A stretch of DNA of 64,000 bases from Leptospiraceae bacterium (GCA_016708435.1 JADJFV010000034.1:310001-374000); one strand, 5' to 3'. Shown: positions 1-9,502, counted from the first letter of the stretch. A program made the numbers and translations. The notes: generated from the letters alone by a model not told the origin.

Positions 1-654
1 TCTTGTTGAAATGCTACAAGAAGAATCGGAGCAAGCAGATGGATTGCAACTGCTTCCCACCGGACATTTACTTGGATCAGTGCTAGCACAGGAAGAAACT
101 GATACAGACGGATTTGAAGTTTGAGGAACATTGCTTAAAACTGCGCGTAGTGTGAAGTTATACATTTCGCATCTTTGGAAATAGACAACTCCAGGAGGTG
201 GAACCCGCCAAGAAATTTTGCGTCTTTTCATATTATCTTTAGCCGTGGAGTTTTCGAGAGCTAAGTGTGGAAAAGAAGGTTGAACCCCATTTTCCGTGTA
301 AACGCTCCCAGCCATTCCAGCCTGCGTTTCAATTAGCGTAGGATTTTGTGAGGTGATAGTTAAATTATACCCAATAAATTGCTGTTCGGTATTTGTGACG
401 AAGTATTTTACGATGAACTCAGGGCGATTTGGATTTACGTATCCTATCAAATCTCCAACTCCCGTTCCTGTAGTCGGAATTTCTTCGGTCGGTATAATTC
501 CAACAAGTTGAGGAACGTTGATTGGATTTGTAAGGAAAATGAGCGGAGCTAAGACAACCGGCGTATCAGTATTTGTTCCACAGGAAGCTGAAAACAGGAG
601 AAGGAAAAAGCTAGCAACGGATTGCTGTGCAAATTTTTTTAATTCGAAATTCAT
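1..654 (-). CDS. Putative lipoprotein, C-terminus cut by the window edge
   Basis: I translated this by hand on the minus strand from the ATG at 654-652; the frame stays open for 218 codons to the edge, so the C-terminus is missing. The first 25 residues are a lipoprotein signal: a basic start, a hydrophobic stretch and LLFSASC with Cys25 as the lipidation site, which fits a spirochaete lipobox. The mature part is rich in Thr, Pro and Asn, and its visible end is rich in Ser and Cys (SSCASTD, KCPVGSSC, CSDSSCSIS), suggesting disulfides or a flexible tail. It is divergent from the next gene. I do not recognise the family; an outer-membrane or periplasmic lipoprotein is inferred from the signal alone. 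Confidence 0.8.
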   Translation of the reverse strand, partial: MNFELKKFAQQSVASFFLLLFSASCGTNTDTPVVLAPLIFLTNPINVPQLVGIIPTEEIPTTGTGVGDLIGYVNPNRPEFIVKYFVTNTEQQFIGYNLTITSQNPTLIETQAGMAGSVYTENGVQPSFPHLALENSTAKDNMKRRKISWRVPPPGVVYFQRCEMYNFTLRAVLSNVPQTSNPSVSVSSCASTDPSKCPVGSSCNPSACSDSSCSISTR

Positions 655-747
655 CGTTTCATCAGCTTTTCAAAATCAATAGATATGCCAAACAAAAAAA
701 CTTGTTTTTTTGTTTTCAATTCCTCACTACTATCTAAGATTATTCCT

Positions 748-1428
748 ATGACAAATAATAAAGGCGTTCTTGGAATTGTAATATTGGTTTTTCTTGTAAT
801 TGGGTATTTTGCTTTTTTTTCTGGCGAGAAAAAGAAAAAGCGCGTTGAGTCCAAAAAGCTGAGTTTGTTGCTTGGCGGAGGCAGTGGAAATGGAGATGAT
901 GCAAGTTTTGAAAAGAAAAGGGGGCGTAGGAATAATAATAGTTCAGTTTTTGAGAGTGATTTTGGGAAAAGTGGTCTTCCGCAATTTGTAGAAGAAGAAA
1001 CTAATTCGCCTGAAGGGCAGCAGGGAGATATTCCTATTAACCCGCAAACTGGTAAACCGTGGGAAGAAGATGCAATGCAACAGTTTGATGAACTTCGCAA
1101 ATTATTTGCAGACAATGATTTAATTCCCAGACGAGCTACGAAAGAAGATCAAGCCAAACAAGCTCAATTAGCAGAAAAATGGAATAAAGCGCAGGCCGCA
1201 GTCAGTAGTGGAACATTTACAAGAGATGATTTGGATACTCATTTTTCGCATCAGAAAAAAGTGGTAGAAGATCGTATGCAGATTATTGAGTATTTAATGG
1301 AGGCGCAAAAGGAAGATGGGGAAGTCGATAAAGATGGACAATTCGAAAAAATTCTTGAAGGAACAAAAGCGCAAATGAAACAATTGGAAGTTGAGCGAGA
1401 GGAATTATCTAAAAAGTTAGGAGGATAA
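748..1428 (+). CDS. Membrane-anchored charged, coiled-coil-like protein of unknown function
   Basis: A 226-residue protein if it starts at the ATG at 748. An in-frame ATG at 685 would add 21 residues, but the downstream start puts one transmembrane helix (GVLGIVILVFLVIGYFAFF) right at the N-terminus, the usual layout. The helix is followed by a Lys-rich stop-transfer patch (GEKKKKR), a Gly/Asn-rich linker, and a C-terminal half dense in Glu, Lys and Gln that should form helices or a coiled coil (about residues 120-226). It may be a single-pass protein with a long soluble domain; the side is uncertain. No enzyme motif is visible and I do not recognise the family. It ends about 150 bases before the RND pump gene but does not resemble a membrane fusion partner. 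Confidence 0.7.
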   Translation: MTNNKGVLGIVILVFLVIGYFAFFSGEKKKKRVESKKLSLLLGGGSGNGDDASFEKKRGRRNNNSSVFESDFGKSGLPQFVEEETNSPEGQQGDIPINPQTGKPWEEDAMQQFDELRKLFADNDLIPRRATKEDQAKQAQLAEKWNKAQAAVSSGTFTRDDLDTHFSHQKKVVEDRMQIIEYLMEAQKEDGEVDKDGQFEKILEGTKAQMKQLEVEREELSKKLGG

Positions 1429-1464
1429 TGGGTAATTTTTAATTTGAACGTTTCTGATAACCCG

Positions 1465-1504
1465 ACGAAATCTCCCTCTCGCAAAGATGATCAGGAGATT
1501 TCGT
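1465..1504. repeat. Perfect 11-bp inverted repeat between two genes
   Basis: ACGAAATCTCC at 1465-1475 is the exact reverse complement of GGAGATTTCGT at 1494-1504, with an 18-base loop. It lies just after the preceding gene and 78 bases before the RND gene. No T-run follows on either strand, so it is either a weak Rho-independent terminator or an mRNA-stabilising hairpin. Confidence 0.55.
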
Positions 1505-1581
1505 AGCAACCAAAGCTTGCTAGTAGCGATTACTATATTGACAATTCTAGGTTTTTTACCAGACTGACTTCGAGGTGACTC

Positions 1582-4500
1582 ATGCGTAAGGTTATCGAAT
1601 ATTTTTTATCCAAAAGTCTTTTATTAAATCTATTGACGGCGCTGATAATTCTTGTTGGAGGATTTAAGGCTTTCACTATGAATCGGGAGGCATTCCCAAA
1701 TATCAATTTTGACATTGTAACGGTTACTACCATTTATCCCGGAGCCTCTCCTTCTGAGGTAGAGAAGCTCGTCACCAAGCCAATTGAAGATAGTATTAAA
1801 TCAGTCGATGGTATAAAGGAATACCGCTCTGCATCAATCGAAAATCGTTCTGGAATCGTCATCACAATTGATCCAAATGTAAAAGATACGCAAAAAGTTG
1901 TGGATGACATCAAGTCAGCAGTTGATCGAACTGAGGACTTGCCTGAAGATTCTAAAAAACCGATCGTGCAAGAAATCACTTCTAGCCGTAGTCCGGTCAT
2001 TGAAATTAATGTAGGCGTAAAAGCGGATTCGAACGGCAAACCGGTATTAACCGAGAAAGAATTTAAGCTAAAAGCAAAACAGCTAGAGGATTTATTGCTA
2101 GATGTTTCCGAAGTAGGGCGTGTTGTTCGTCGTGGCTATCGCGAGGCAGAGATGCATGTGGATATTGACCCTTTTGCGCTCGATCGTGTTTCGCTAAGCA
2201 CGAATCAAATTATCATGGCTCTCAAAGGAAAAAATATAAACTTTCCAGGTGGAACAATTGCAGATTCAGGAAAGGAAGCGATCGTAAGAACTGTTGGCGA
2301 ATTTGATACAGAAAGCGAAATTGAAAAAGTTTTTATTCGCTCGAATGATGCAGGAAGATCTATTGTATTAAAGGATGTCGCAAAAGTAAAAGAAGACTTT
2401 GAAGACAAACAATATATTGAAAAAGTGAATGGGCTTTATTCTATCGTTCTCGTTGTTGTAAAAAAAGAGCGTGGGGATGCAATTAAGTTAGTTGATAAAG
2501 TTAAGAAGGTTGTCAGTGATTATGGAGCCAATCAAAAAGATTTTATTACACTCTCTTACGTAAATGATTTATCAAAATACATCCGTCGTCGTTTGGATGT
2601 TCTTGTTTCGAACGGCTTACAGGGATTTACCCTTGTTGTCATTTCCTTGTTTTTCTTTTTAGGATGGAGAGTTGCAATCATGGTTGCTCTCGGTCTGCCT
2701 CTTGCCATGGCATTAACATTCATTATCCTCGACTATATGGGTATGACTCTAAATTTGATTTCGATGTTAGGACTCATCATTGTAGTCGGTATGCTAGTAG
2801 ATGATGCCATTGTAATTAGTGAAAATATTTATCGATACTTAGAAGAAGGAATTGAGCCGTATGAAGCTTGCATAAGGGGAACCATCGAAGTAATCGCACC
2901 AGTAACAGCAACGATTACTACTACAATCGCAGCATTTGGTCCTATGTTATTTGTGACTGGAATTTTTGGTAAGTTTATTTATTCAATTCCAATGGTAGTA
3001 ATTATTGCACTTTCGTCTTCTTTATTTGAGGCTTTTTTCATTTTGCCGTCACATATTTACGATGCAAATAAACGTGGAATTAAAAAGGGAGAGATTAAGG
3101 AAGAAGGACACTGGTTTATAAAAGTGAGAGAAAGATTTTATCGTCCTTCCCTATCATGGGCACTCCATCATTCTAAGACTACTATTTTAATCCTTTTAAT
3201 TACATTTGCTGGGGCTATTGCTCTAAATGCAAAGTTCGGCAAATTCAAATTATTTCCTGGTGGTATAGAAGTGTTTATCATTAAGATTAGTGCAGAGACC
3301 GGTCTTACTCTAGAAGAAACAGAAAAGTTTGGACGCGCAGTGGAAAGAGAGATTGCTCTATTAACGCCTTATCAGGAAAAACCGCTATCTGGATTTTTGA
3401 ATCGAATACATTTTTTCTTTCATTCGATAGGAATTGGTGTGAGTGAAAAATTTCATACAGGTGAAGTAGAAAATTATGTTACACGAATTGGAATTATTCA
3501 AAAGGATGTGAATGATCCGTTTACAAAGCGAGGGAAAAATTTTGCACAAGTAGTCGTATATCTTACTCCTGACGCAGAAAGAAAACGGACAACCGATCAG
3601 ATTATCAATTATGTGCGCAAAAGGACTGAATGGCTAATGAATGAAAAAGCCTTAGCTATCGCCAAACAGAAAGAAGCCGCTAGACTCAATCAGGATAAAG
3701 CCAAGCACAAAGTTTCTGAATTGGAAAATGTTCAAATAGAGATTCCAGAAGAGTTCAAAGATCTAAAAGGAAAATTAGTATCTCTAGATTTGGAAGCAAT
3801 ACAAGGAGGTCCACCCGTTGGCAAACCAGTTGCCATAGAAATTAGAGGTGATGATTTTATAACACTGAAAAAAATTGCACAAGAGTTCAAAGATATTATG
3901 GGACAAGTGGAGGGCGTTATTGATATAGGAGACGATTTCAATGACGGAAAGGATGAAATTCGTTTGACGATAGATGAAGCGTTAGCCGCTCAAGCAGGTG
4001 TATCAGTTCAACAAATCGCACTTGCTGTAAACACTGCTTATCAGGGAACAGTGGCTACTACGATTAAGCGCGCCGAAGAAGAAGTGGATGTAAGAGTTCG
4101 CTTCCCAGAAAATTTTAGAACTTCTATTCGCTCTCTGGATAAAATATTTGTGAACAATAATATGGGCAATCTAATTCCAATTTCTAGAATGACAAAATAC
4201 CAGAAGTTGCCAGGTATAGCTTCCATTAACCACTTAGACGGCAAAAGGTTATTAACTGCTACTGCCAATTTGGATGAAACAAAAACTACATCGATGAAAG
4301 CAAACCAAGAAATTAAAAAAATAGTCGATGCAGCTAAGGTTATTGATAAATATCCAGGATATCGAATTCGATACGGTGGAGAAAATAAAGATACCGAAGA
4401 ATCTCTCGCAAGTCTCGGAAGATCTTTTTTAATTGCTTTCTTTATAATTTTCATCATTCTGGTTTCCCTGTTTAGATCTTTTATTCAGCCTTTGATTGTG

Positions 4501-4956
4501 GCTGCTGCAATTCCATTTTCTTTTATTGGAGTCATTCTAGCATTTGTCACACATGGACAATATTTTAGTTTCTTAAGTTTTATTGGAATTGTGGGTCTGG
4601 CTGGTATCGTTGTCAATGATTCGATTGTGCTCGTAGATTTTGCCAATCAATTGAGAATACAAAGACCAGATATGACATCGTATGAATTGCTTTTGGAAAC
4701 AGGGTGTGTGCGTTTACGACCTGTTATCCTTACGACGGTAACAACTGTATTAGGTATTTTACCAACAGCTTATGGAATAGGTGGGGCTGACCCATTTTTA
4801 ATGCCAATGGCACTCGCGATAGGTTGGGGGTTAGCATTTGCAACACTCTTAACACTAATCATTGTTCCTGTATTGTATAAAATCACAATGGACATTCAGA
4901 TTTGGTTTGTCTTAAAGGCGAATAAAATTAGAAAGAAACAGACTATGGCTGTGTAG
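1582..4956 (+). CDS. RND-family efflux permease (AcrB/MMPL superfamily)
   Basis: This 1124-residue protein has the duplicated RND layout: a transmembrane helix near the start, a periplasmic porter domain (about 40-340), six helices, a second periplasmic domain (about 570-960, with a Lys/Glu-rich insertion near 690-730), then the last helices. The proton-relay pair sits in helix 4 as VDDAIV (Asp407-Asp408), the same place as in AcrB. The family uses proton motive force to expel drugs, metals or lipids, normally with a membrane fusion protein and a TolC channel. Neither partner is in the window, so the pump is an orphan here or its partners lie elsewhere. The substrate cannot be told. The ATG at 1582 follows GAGGTG at a short distance, a fair ribosome site. 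Confidence 0.95.
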   Translation: MRKVIEYFLSKSLLLNLLTALIILVGGFKAFTMNREAFPNINFDIVTVTTIYPGASPSEVEKLVTKPIEDSIKSVDGIKEYRSASIENRSGIVITIDPNVKDTQKVVDDIKSAVDRTEDLPEDSKKPIVQEITSSRSPVIEINVGVKADSNGKPVLTEKEFKLKAKQLEDLLLDVSEVGRVVRRGYREAEMHVDIDPFALDRVSLSTNQIIMALKGKNINFPGGTIADSGKEAIVRTVGEFDTESEIEKVFIRSNDAGRSIVLKDVAKVKEDFEDKQYIEKVNGLYSIVLVVVKKERGDAIKLVDKVKKVVSDYGANQKDFITLSYVNDLSKYIRRRLDVLVSNGLQGFTLVVISLFFFLGWRVAIMVALGLPLAMALTFIILDYMGMTLNLISMLGLIIVVGMLVDDAIVISENIYRYLEEGIEPYEACIRGTIEVIAPVTATITTTIAAFGPMLFVTGIFGKFIYSIPMVVIIALSSSLFEAFFILPSHIYDANKRGIKKGEIKEEGHWFIKVRERFYRPSLSWALHHSKTTILILLITFAGAIALNAKFGKFKLFPGGIEVFIIKISAETGLTLEETEKFGRAVEREIALLTPYQEKPLSGFLNRIHFFFHSIGIGVSEKFHTGEVENYVTRIGIIQKDVNDPFTKRGKNFAQVVVYLTPDAERKRTTDQIINYVRKRTEWLMNEKALAIAKQKEAARLNQDKAKHKVSELENVQIEIPEEFKDLKGKLVSLDLEAIQGGPPVGKPVAIEIRGDDFITLKKIAQEFKDIMGQVEGVIDIGDDFNDGKDEIRLTIDEALAAQAGVSVQQIALAVNTAYQGTVATTIKRAEEEVDVRVRFPENFRTSIRSLDKIFVNNNMGNLIPISRMTKYQKLPGIASINHLDGKRLLTATANLDETKTTSMKANQEIKKIVDAAKVIDKYPGYRIRYGGENKDTEESLASLGRSFLIAFFIIFIILVSLFRSFIQPLIVAAAIPFSFIGVILAFVTHGQYFSFLSFIGIVGLAGIVVNDSIVLVDFANQLRIQRPDMTSYELLLETGCVRLRPVILTTVTTVLGILPTAYGIGGADPFLMPMALAIGWGLAFATLLTLIIVPVLYKITMDIQIWFVLKANKIRKKQTMAV

Positions 4957-5023
4957 AAAGAATTGAAAATAAATGGAAAAGTTTAATCTGACTTGTATTT
5001 AAATTTTCTATGAGTGATCTTTG

Positions 5024-5029
5024 TATAAT
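5024..5029 (+). promoter_or_regulatory. Candidate -10 box upstream of ychF
   Basis: A perfect TATAAT lies 49 bases before the ychF start. No good -35 box is seen at 16-18 bases upstream, so this is a weak candidate that could be chance in AT-rich DNA. The gene has a separate, good ribosome site (AAGAAGGAAAAG just before the ATG at 5078). Confidence 0.3.
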
Positions 5030-5077
5030 TAAGATTAATCGTTCGAACAAACTTGTAATAATAAAGAAGGAAAAGAA

Positions 5078-6172
5078 ATGAGTTTAAATTGTGGTATTGT
5101 GGGACTTCCAAATGTTGGAAAGTCGACTATTTTTAATGCGCTTACAAAAGCAGGAGCGCAAATGGCAAATTATCCGTTCTGCACAATAGAGCCTAATAAA
5201 GGAATTGTTGAAGTTCCAGATAGAAGACTCAATCGTTTGGCAGAGATTTATAAGCCTAAGAAAATTATTCCAACTGTCATGGAATTTGTAGACATTGCCG
5301 GATTAGTGAAAGGGGCAAGCACTGGAGAGGGACTTGGAAATAAATTTCTATCTCATATAAGAGAAGTGGATGCTATTTGCCATGTTGTGCGAGCCTTTGA
5401 AGATGCAAATATCACGCATGTGCATGGGAAAGTGGATCCAACGGAAGACGTGAGCATTGTAAATTATGAATTAATACTTTCTGATTTGGAAAGTTTAGAA
5501 AAACAATTTCCAAAATTACAAAAACTTGGAAAGACAAGCAAAGAAGCTGCCGAATCTACACTGGTGATGGAGAAAATCATCAATATCCTCAAGGAAGGAA
5601 AATGTGCTCGACTTCTTGATTTGAATGCGGATGAAAAAAAAATTGCGCTTAAGTTTAACTTGATTACATTAAAACCTGTTTTATATTGCGCTAACGTTCT
5701 TGATTCTGAAATAAAAAATACAAGCAATCCTCTTTTAGACAAAATTTATGCGATGGCAAAGGAAGAAGATGCAGAGGTCGTTGTTCTCTGTGGGAAAATT
5801 GAAGAAGAAATTTCCGGTCTTGCTCCTGAAGAGCAAATAGAATTTCTAAAAGACATTGGAGAAACGGAAAGTGGATTAAACCGAATGATTCGCTCGGCTT
5901 ATAAGCTTTTAAATCTTGTTACCTTTCTTACTGCCGGTGAACAAGAAGTAAGAGCATGGACTACACTCGTTGGAAGCACTGGTCCTAAAGCGGCTTCCGT
6001 AATTCATTCCGATTTTGAAAAAGGCTTTATTCGAGCAGAGGTAATGACCTTCGAAGATGTAGACCGTCTTGGTTCGCCCGTGAAAGTAAAAGAAGAAGGT
6101 AAACTAAGACTAGAAGGTAAAGACTATATTGTCCAAGATGGGGATGTGATTTATTTTAGAATTAATGCGTAA
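5078..6172 (+). CDS. ychF: Ribosome-binding ATPase YchF (Obg-like family)
   Basis: At 364 residues the protein has the normal YchF length. The P-loop is GLPNVGKST at residues 8-16, followed by the switch FVDIAGLVKGAS and, in place of the GTPase NKxD motif, NVLDSE, the substitution that gives YchF its preference for ATP. The C-terminal TGS-like domain is present (TAGEQEVRAWT, then DVIYFRIN at the end). YchF binds ribosomes and is linked to stress responses and translation quality. It appears to be a single-gene unit, with 120 bases to the pump gene and more than 270 bases of non-coding DNA after it. Confidence 0.97.
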   Translation: MSLNCGIVGLPNVGKSTIFNALTKAGAQMANYPFCTIEPNKGIVEVPDRRLNRLAEIYKPKKIIPTVMEFVDIAGLVKGASTGEGLGNKFLSHIREVDAICHVVRAFEDANITHVHGKVDPTEDVSIVNYELILSDLESLEKQFPKLQKLGKTSKEAAESTLVMEKIINILKEGKCARLLDLNADEKKIALKFNLITLKPVLYCANVLDSEIKNTSNPLLDKIYAMAKEEDAEVVVLCGKIEEEISGLAPEEQIEFLKDIGETESGLNRMIRSAYKLLNLVTFLTAGEQEVRAWTTLVGSTGPKAASVIHSDFEKGFIRAEVMTFEDVDRLGSPVKVKEEGKLRLEGKDYIVQDGDVIYFRINA

Positions 6173-6247
6173 TGTGTCTTTAGGGGTTTCTGTTCATTAG
6201 CCTCTACAATCAAGCCAGATTGGTTTTCGTTAAAGAAAAGTTTTTTA

Positions 6248-6276
6248 GACAGGATTAACAAGATTTACTGGATTAA
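6248..6276. repeat. Short GGATTAACA-type reiterated motif
   Basis: Within the 274-base gap after ychF the sequence reads AGGATTAACA, AGATTTACT, GGATTAAG in succession, three related 8-10 base units back to back. The same kind of phrase recurs as an intergenic repeat in unrelated bacteria (recalled knowledge, not searched). Nothing else in 6173-6446 looks like a gene or RNA. Confidence 0.35.
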
Positions 6277-6446
6277 GAAACCCAAAGCCAATCTGAGTAA
6301 TTCCTGAATGAATAGGCATCGAAGTTTTGCAGAACTGTGTTTAACAATGTAAATGTTTAAACTAAAGCCATTTTTCTATTGGGATCTGGTCTGAAGGGTG
6401 CGATTAAGATTGCTAGTATATGAATGTCCATTGTATTTTCCTTTTT

Positions 6447-7034
6447 TTATTCTCTATTCATGATTGCGTCTAAAGAAATTTCTTCGAATGCAAGTAAGAA
6501 TGAATAGAATAGTTTTAGTAACTCAATAAATTCTTTATTTATTTCTACAGTATGATAACTTGTGAGTATTAGTTCGTAATCAATTAACTCGATTGCAAAA
6601 TTGTTCTGTGATAATAAATTACAGGAAAGACTCTCTCTATTTAGAATTTGGGCAGATAGTCTTTCTGAATTGCTTTTTAAGTAAAATTTTTCCTCTAAAT
6701 CCAAATTTTCACAAATGCCGTGGATAGATTTATCAAAAATTCCACTTGTTGATTTGTAAGCTTTCTTATCCTGAACGAGAAAATAGAAATCCCTTGGATT
6801 GTGAACTGGTGCTTTTATTTGAAGATACATTCCCGTTTGTGGATTTGCTTCGTAAACAGCTTCTACTGAAATAGGTTTTCCATTTAAATGTCCACGAATG
6901 ACTGGGCGATCTAATGGATCTGAAAGAGTGGAGAAAGAGTAGTTGTTCTTTGCAGCAAACTTCTTCCAACTATCCCATTTTCTATTTTCTTTTGTATTAA
7001 AAAAAACTAGAAATAATTTATTTTGAATCTTCAT
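6447..7034 (-). CDS. Conserved-looking hypothetical protein
   Basis: A 195-residue protein with no signal peptide or membrane segment. The N-terminal half carries WDSWKKFAAKNNYSFS and a beta-rich stretch (GKPISVEAVYEANPQTGMYLQI), the C-terminal half is more helical. This resembles small cytosolic domains in which a query value is compared between states, but I recognise no named family and assign no function. The ATG at 7034 is followed by the natural start MKIQNKLF; the gene is separated from the YheT-like gene by 50 bases and read in the same direction, so co-transcription is possible. Confidence 0.6.
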   Translation of the reverse strand: MKIQNKLFLVFFNTKENRKWDSWKKFAAKNNYSFSTLSDPLDRPVIRGHLNGKPISVEAVYEANPQTGMYLQIKAPVHNPRDFYFLVQDKKAYKSTSGIFDKSIHGICENLDLEEKFYLKSNSERLSAQILNRESLSCNLLSQNNFAIELIDYELILTSYHTVEINKEFIELLKLFYSFLLAFEEISLDAIMNRE

Positions 7035-7084
7035 GGAAATATATTTCCATGTGGTTAAAATTTATCAATAATTTTTTGACAAAA

Positions 7085-8098
7085 CTAAATTAATTTTTTA
7101 AAAAATTGCAAAAGTATAAAGTTAAGCCACTTTCCATCAGGAATTTCCTCTGTTTTCCGAGTAATGAATCCAACATGTCCCCCAGTTTCTGTCAAAATAG
7201 GAGTAAGGCTTTGAATTTTTTTCCAATGAATACTACGGAAAGTATCTGGAGGAATAAGAGGGTCATCTTTGGCATGAATGACAATTCCCTTTGCTTTAAT
7301 TTTATGGATGTAATGAATGCTTGAGTTATTACGATAGTAATCAAGTGCCCCTTTGTAGCCGAATAAGGGAGCTGTTACCATATCATCAAAGTCAAACATT
7401 GTCCTAGCTTTATAGGCATGCTCTTTGACTGAGTTTGGTGCAGACAGAATTCCTCGCTTGAATTTATCTTTGAAAGAATCTAAGAAAACTTTTCTATAAA
7501 AAATACCTGCCTGAGAATCAATGTGCTCACAGGCTCTCTTTAGATCTAATGGTGGTGAAACAGCAGAGAAGAATTTGGATCGAATCGTTCTCTTTTCTCC
7601 AAAGTATTTAAGTAAAATATTGGCAGAAAGAGAAAAACCGCAGAGTATTATTTTCTTTGAAAAATTATTGTATACATAGTTTTCAATTTGGGCAACATCA
7701 TTTGTCATACCTGCATTGTAGCCTTTTTTGGATAAGCCTTCGCCTCGACCACACCCTCTCTGGTTAACACGTATTACCCCGTAACCCTGTAGCAATGCAG
7801 CTTCCGCCAGGGATACTATATAATGACTATCTGAGCTTCCTTCCATTCCATGGAATAAAACTAAATAATACCCATTCCAACTTATAGCCTTCTTATTCGA
7901 CTTTGACAGAGGGGGATTATGGTCTAACCACAAAAAATCTCCGCTATCATCTTTTGTCTTAAGAATTAATACGTCTGAATCATACTTTGTTTTTAAATGA
8001 TTCTTTGGTGGGAATATTGTAGTGAATATTGTTTGAACATGATTGTTATTTAAAAACTTGGGAGGGTGGAGATTAATTACTTCAGTATTTCCGTCCAT
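7085..8098 (-). CDS. YheT-type alpha/beta-hydrolase
   Basis: A 337-residue alpha/beta-hydrolase. The nucleophile elbow is GFSLSAN, with Ser in the middle, where YheT/EST proteins usually read GFSLGGN; the acid is in HAKDDPLIP and the His in GGHVGF near the C-terminus, so a full Ser-Asp-His triad is visible. The N-terminal phrase NNHVQTI and RGCGRGEG are typical of this family. It is cytosolic, an esterase of unknown substrate. The gene starts inside the end of the next upstream gene (22-base overlap), so translation of the two is probably coupled. Confidence 0.88.
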   Translation of the reverse strand: MDGNTEVINLHPPKFLNNNHVQTIFTTIFPPKNHLKTKYDSDVLILKTKDDSGDFLWLDHNPPLSKSNKKAISWNGYYLVLFHGMEGSSDSHYIVSLAEAALLQGYGVIRVNQRGCGRGEGLSKKGYNAGMTNDVAQIENYVYNNFSKKIILCGFSLSANILLKYFGEKRTIRSKFFSAVSPPLDLKRACEHIDSQAGIFYRKVFLDSFKDKFKRGILSAPNSVKEHAYKARTMFDFDDMVTAPLFGYKGALDYYRNNSSIHYIHKIKAKGIVIHAKDDPLIPPDTFRSIHWKKIQSLTPILTETGGHVGFITRKTEEIPDGKWLNFILLQFFKKLI

Positions 8099-8415
8099 TC
8101 GTCTGCTTCTTCTTTGTTAAAGTATTTTTTTTCTTTTAAGAATTTCAAAAAACTCCTAAGCACTATTTTAGACCTAGTTTGAAGTTCTTCATAGTTATCA
8201 AAATTGTCTTCTAAATAAAAATTTAAAAAATCATCTACTTCGTAATGGGTAAAATCTTCAAGCTCTATAGGCTCTTCCGATTCAGTAGTTCCTTCTTCAT
8301 CATGAAAAAGATGAGAGAGATAGTTTAAGATTAAAACAATTATCTCCCCATCGTCTCTCTTTGTGTAATCTAGATATAATCTAAATACAGTCTCTAAATC
8401 TTGCTTATTGGACAT
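8077..8415 (-). CDS. Small acidic protein of unknown function
   Basis: This 112-residue acidic protein is rich in Glu, Asp, Leu and Tyr and predicted mainly helical, without signal or membrane segment. It overlaps clpP by 11 bases upstream and the hydrolase by 22 bases downstream, so it sits in a tightly packed translationally coupled run clpP - this gene - hydrolase. That location would suit a Clp-related adaptor or regulator, but this is only a guess from position; no adaptor motif is visible. Confidence 0.7.
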   Translation of the reverse strand: MSNKQDLETVFRLYLDYTKRDDGEIIVLILNYLSHLFHDEEGTTESEEPIELEDFTHYEVDDFLNFYLEDNFDNYEELQTRSKIVLRSFLKFLKEKKYFNKEEADEWTEILK

Positions 8416-9052
8416 GGATCGAAGTTGCCAGAGCGTCTACTATGCCGTATTCGATTGCCTCATTCGCAGTCATATAATAGTCTCTATCTGTGTCCTGAGC
8501 AATTTTTTCGAGGGGTTGCCCACAGGCTTCTGCTAAAATTCTATTTAATAACTCTTTAGTTTTTTTAATTTCATTTGCATGAATTCTTATATCTGTTGCA
8601 GGAGCTACGATTTGCCCACCGATGCTTGGTTGGTGAATCATAACTTTTCCGCTAGGCCAAATAAACCTTCTGCCTTTCTCTCCAGCGCATAATAGGAGTG
8701 AGCCCATAGAAGCTGCCATTCCCATGCATACAGTCGCAACAGGTGAGGAAATCATTTTCATTGTATCATAGATCGTCATTCCAGATGTGATCACGCCACC
8801 GGGACTATTAATATAAAATGTAATTTCTTTTCCTGGATCAATCATTTCTAAATACATTAGCTTATTGACAATTTCTTTAGCTGATTCGTCCATGACTGGA
8901 CCCCAAAGGAAAATCTTTCTTGTTTCTAGAAATTTCTTTTGTATGAAATTTCCATTTTTGAGTTCTTCTAGTATATTCGGAGCTTTTTCTTCCGTTTCTT
9001 TCTCGTCTTCGGATTTGAGTAAATTTGTTGAATTCAAGTTCATATCTACCAC
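8405..9052 (-). CDS. clpP: ATP-dependent Clp protease proteolytic subunit
   Basis: The 215-residue ClpP has all three catalytic residues: Ser115 in GMAASMGS, His140 in VMIHQPS and Asp187 in QDTDRD. The handle region (INSPGGVITSGM) and the axial loops are normal. ClpP forms the barrel that degrades unfolded proteins fed by ClpA/ClpX. The N-terminus is about 15-20 residues longer than the E. coli mature enzyme and could be a propeptide; a second ATG three codons in (MNLNST) is an alternative start. It is followed directly by the small acidic gene and preceded, after 6 bases, by the FtsB-like gene. Confidence 0.96.
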   Translation of the reverse strand: MVDMNLNSTNLLKSEDEKETEEKAPNILEELKNGNFIQKKFLETRKIFLWGPVMDESAKEIVNKLMYLEMIDPGKEITFYINSPGGVITSGMTIYDTMKMISSPVATVCMGMAASMGSLLLCAGEKGRRFIWPSGKVMIHQPSIGGQIVAPATDIRIHANEIKKTKELLNRILAEACGQPLEKIAQDTDRDYYMTANEAIEYGIVDALATSIHVQ

Positions 9053-9058
9053 TATTTA

Positions 9059-9502
9059 TTATTTAAATTTCATGAAAACACCAATTAAAACTGCTCCGGC
9101 TCCAATGATATAAAAAAACTTGAGCATATTGACTGGTGGCAAGTGTTCTTTTGTGTCTTTCTTTTTTAAATGAGAACTCGGTAAGCCAGAAGCAAAGAGT
9201 CTATCGCTAGATTCATTAGAAATAGTCTCTTTGAATTTTATTACTTTCGAATCTTCAGAAAGCAAATAATACTTTCTCGCTTCTCTGGCTAATGCAGTTT
9301 CGTCATCTCTTAGAAATTTCTTTTTAGCTTCTAAATTCATATTCTCAGTTTCTAAACGTTCCACTTCCTCTCGAAGTGTATTTAAACGATTTTCGAGAGT
9401 TCTCCTTTCTAATATACCATTCGAGCCAAGTACGGCTGAGTATAGTATGCAAAAAACGGAGATGAGTCCGATAGAAACTGAAATTTGATTTTTATTTAAC
9501 AT
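9059..9502 (-). CDS. Septum formation initiator (FtsB/DivIC-like) protein
   Basis: I start this at the ATG at 9502, which overlaps the end of eno by 11 bases; an upstream in-frame ATG at 9562 lies wholly inside eno and is unlikely. The 147-residue product has one N-terminal transmembrane helix (ISVSIGLISVFCILYSAVL), a leucine-heptad coiled coil (about residues 33-70, RLNTLREEVERLETEN) and a short conserved tail (AREARKYYLLSEDSKVIKF), the arrangement of FtsB/DivIC, which link FtsQ and FtsL at the division site. A second hydrophobic stretch (MLKFFYIIGAGAVLIGVF) lies at the C-terminus, which is unusual for the family. Neighbouring eno mirrors the eno-ftsB order of many bacteria. Confidence 0.85.
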   Translation of the reverse strand: MLNKNQISVSIGLISVFCILYSAVLGSNGILERRTLENRLNTLREEVERLETENMNLEAKKKFLRDDETALAREARKYYLLSEDSKVIKFKETISNESSDRLFASGLPSSHLKKKDTKEHLPPVNMLKFFYIIGAGAVLIGVFMKFK

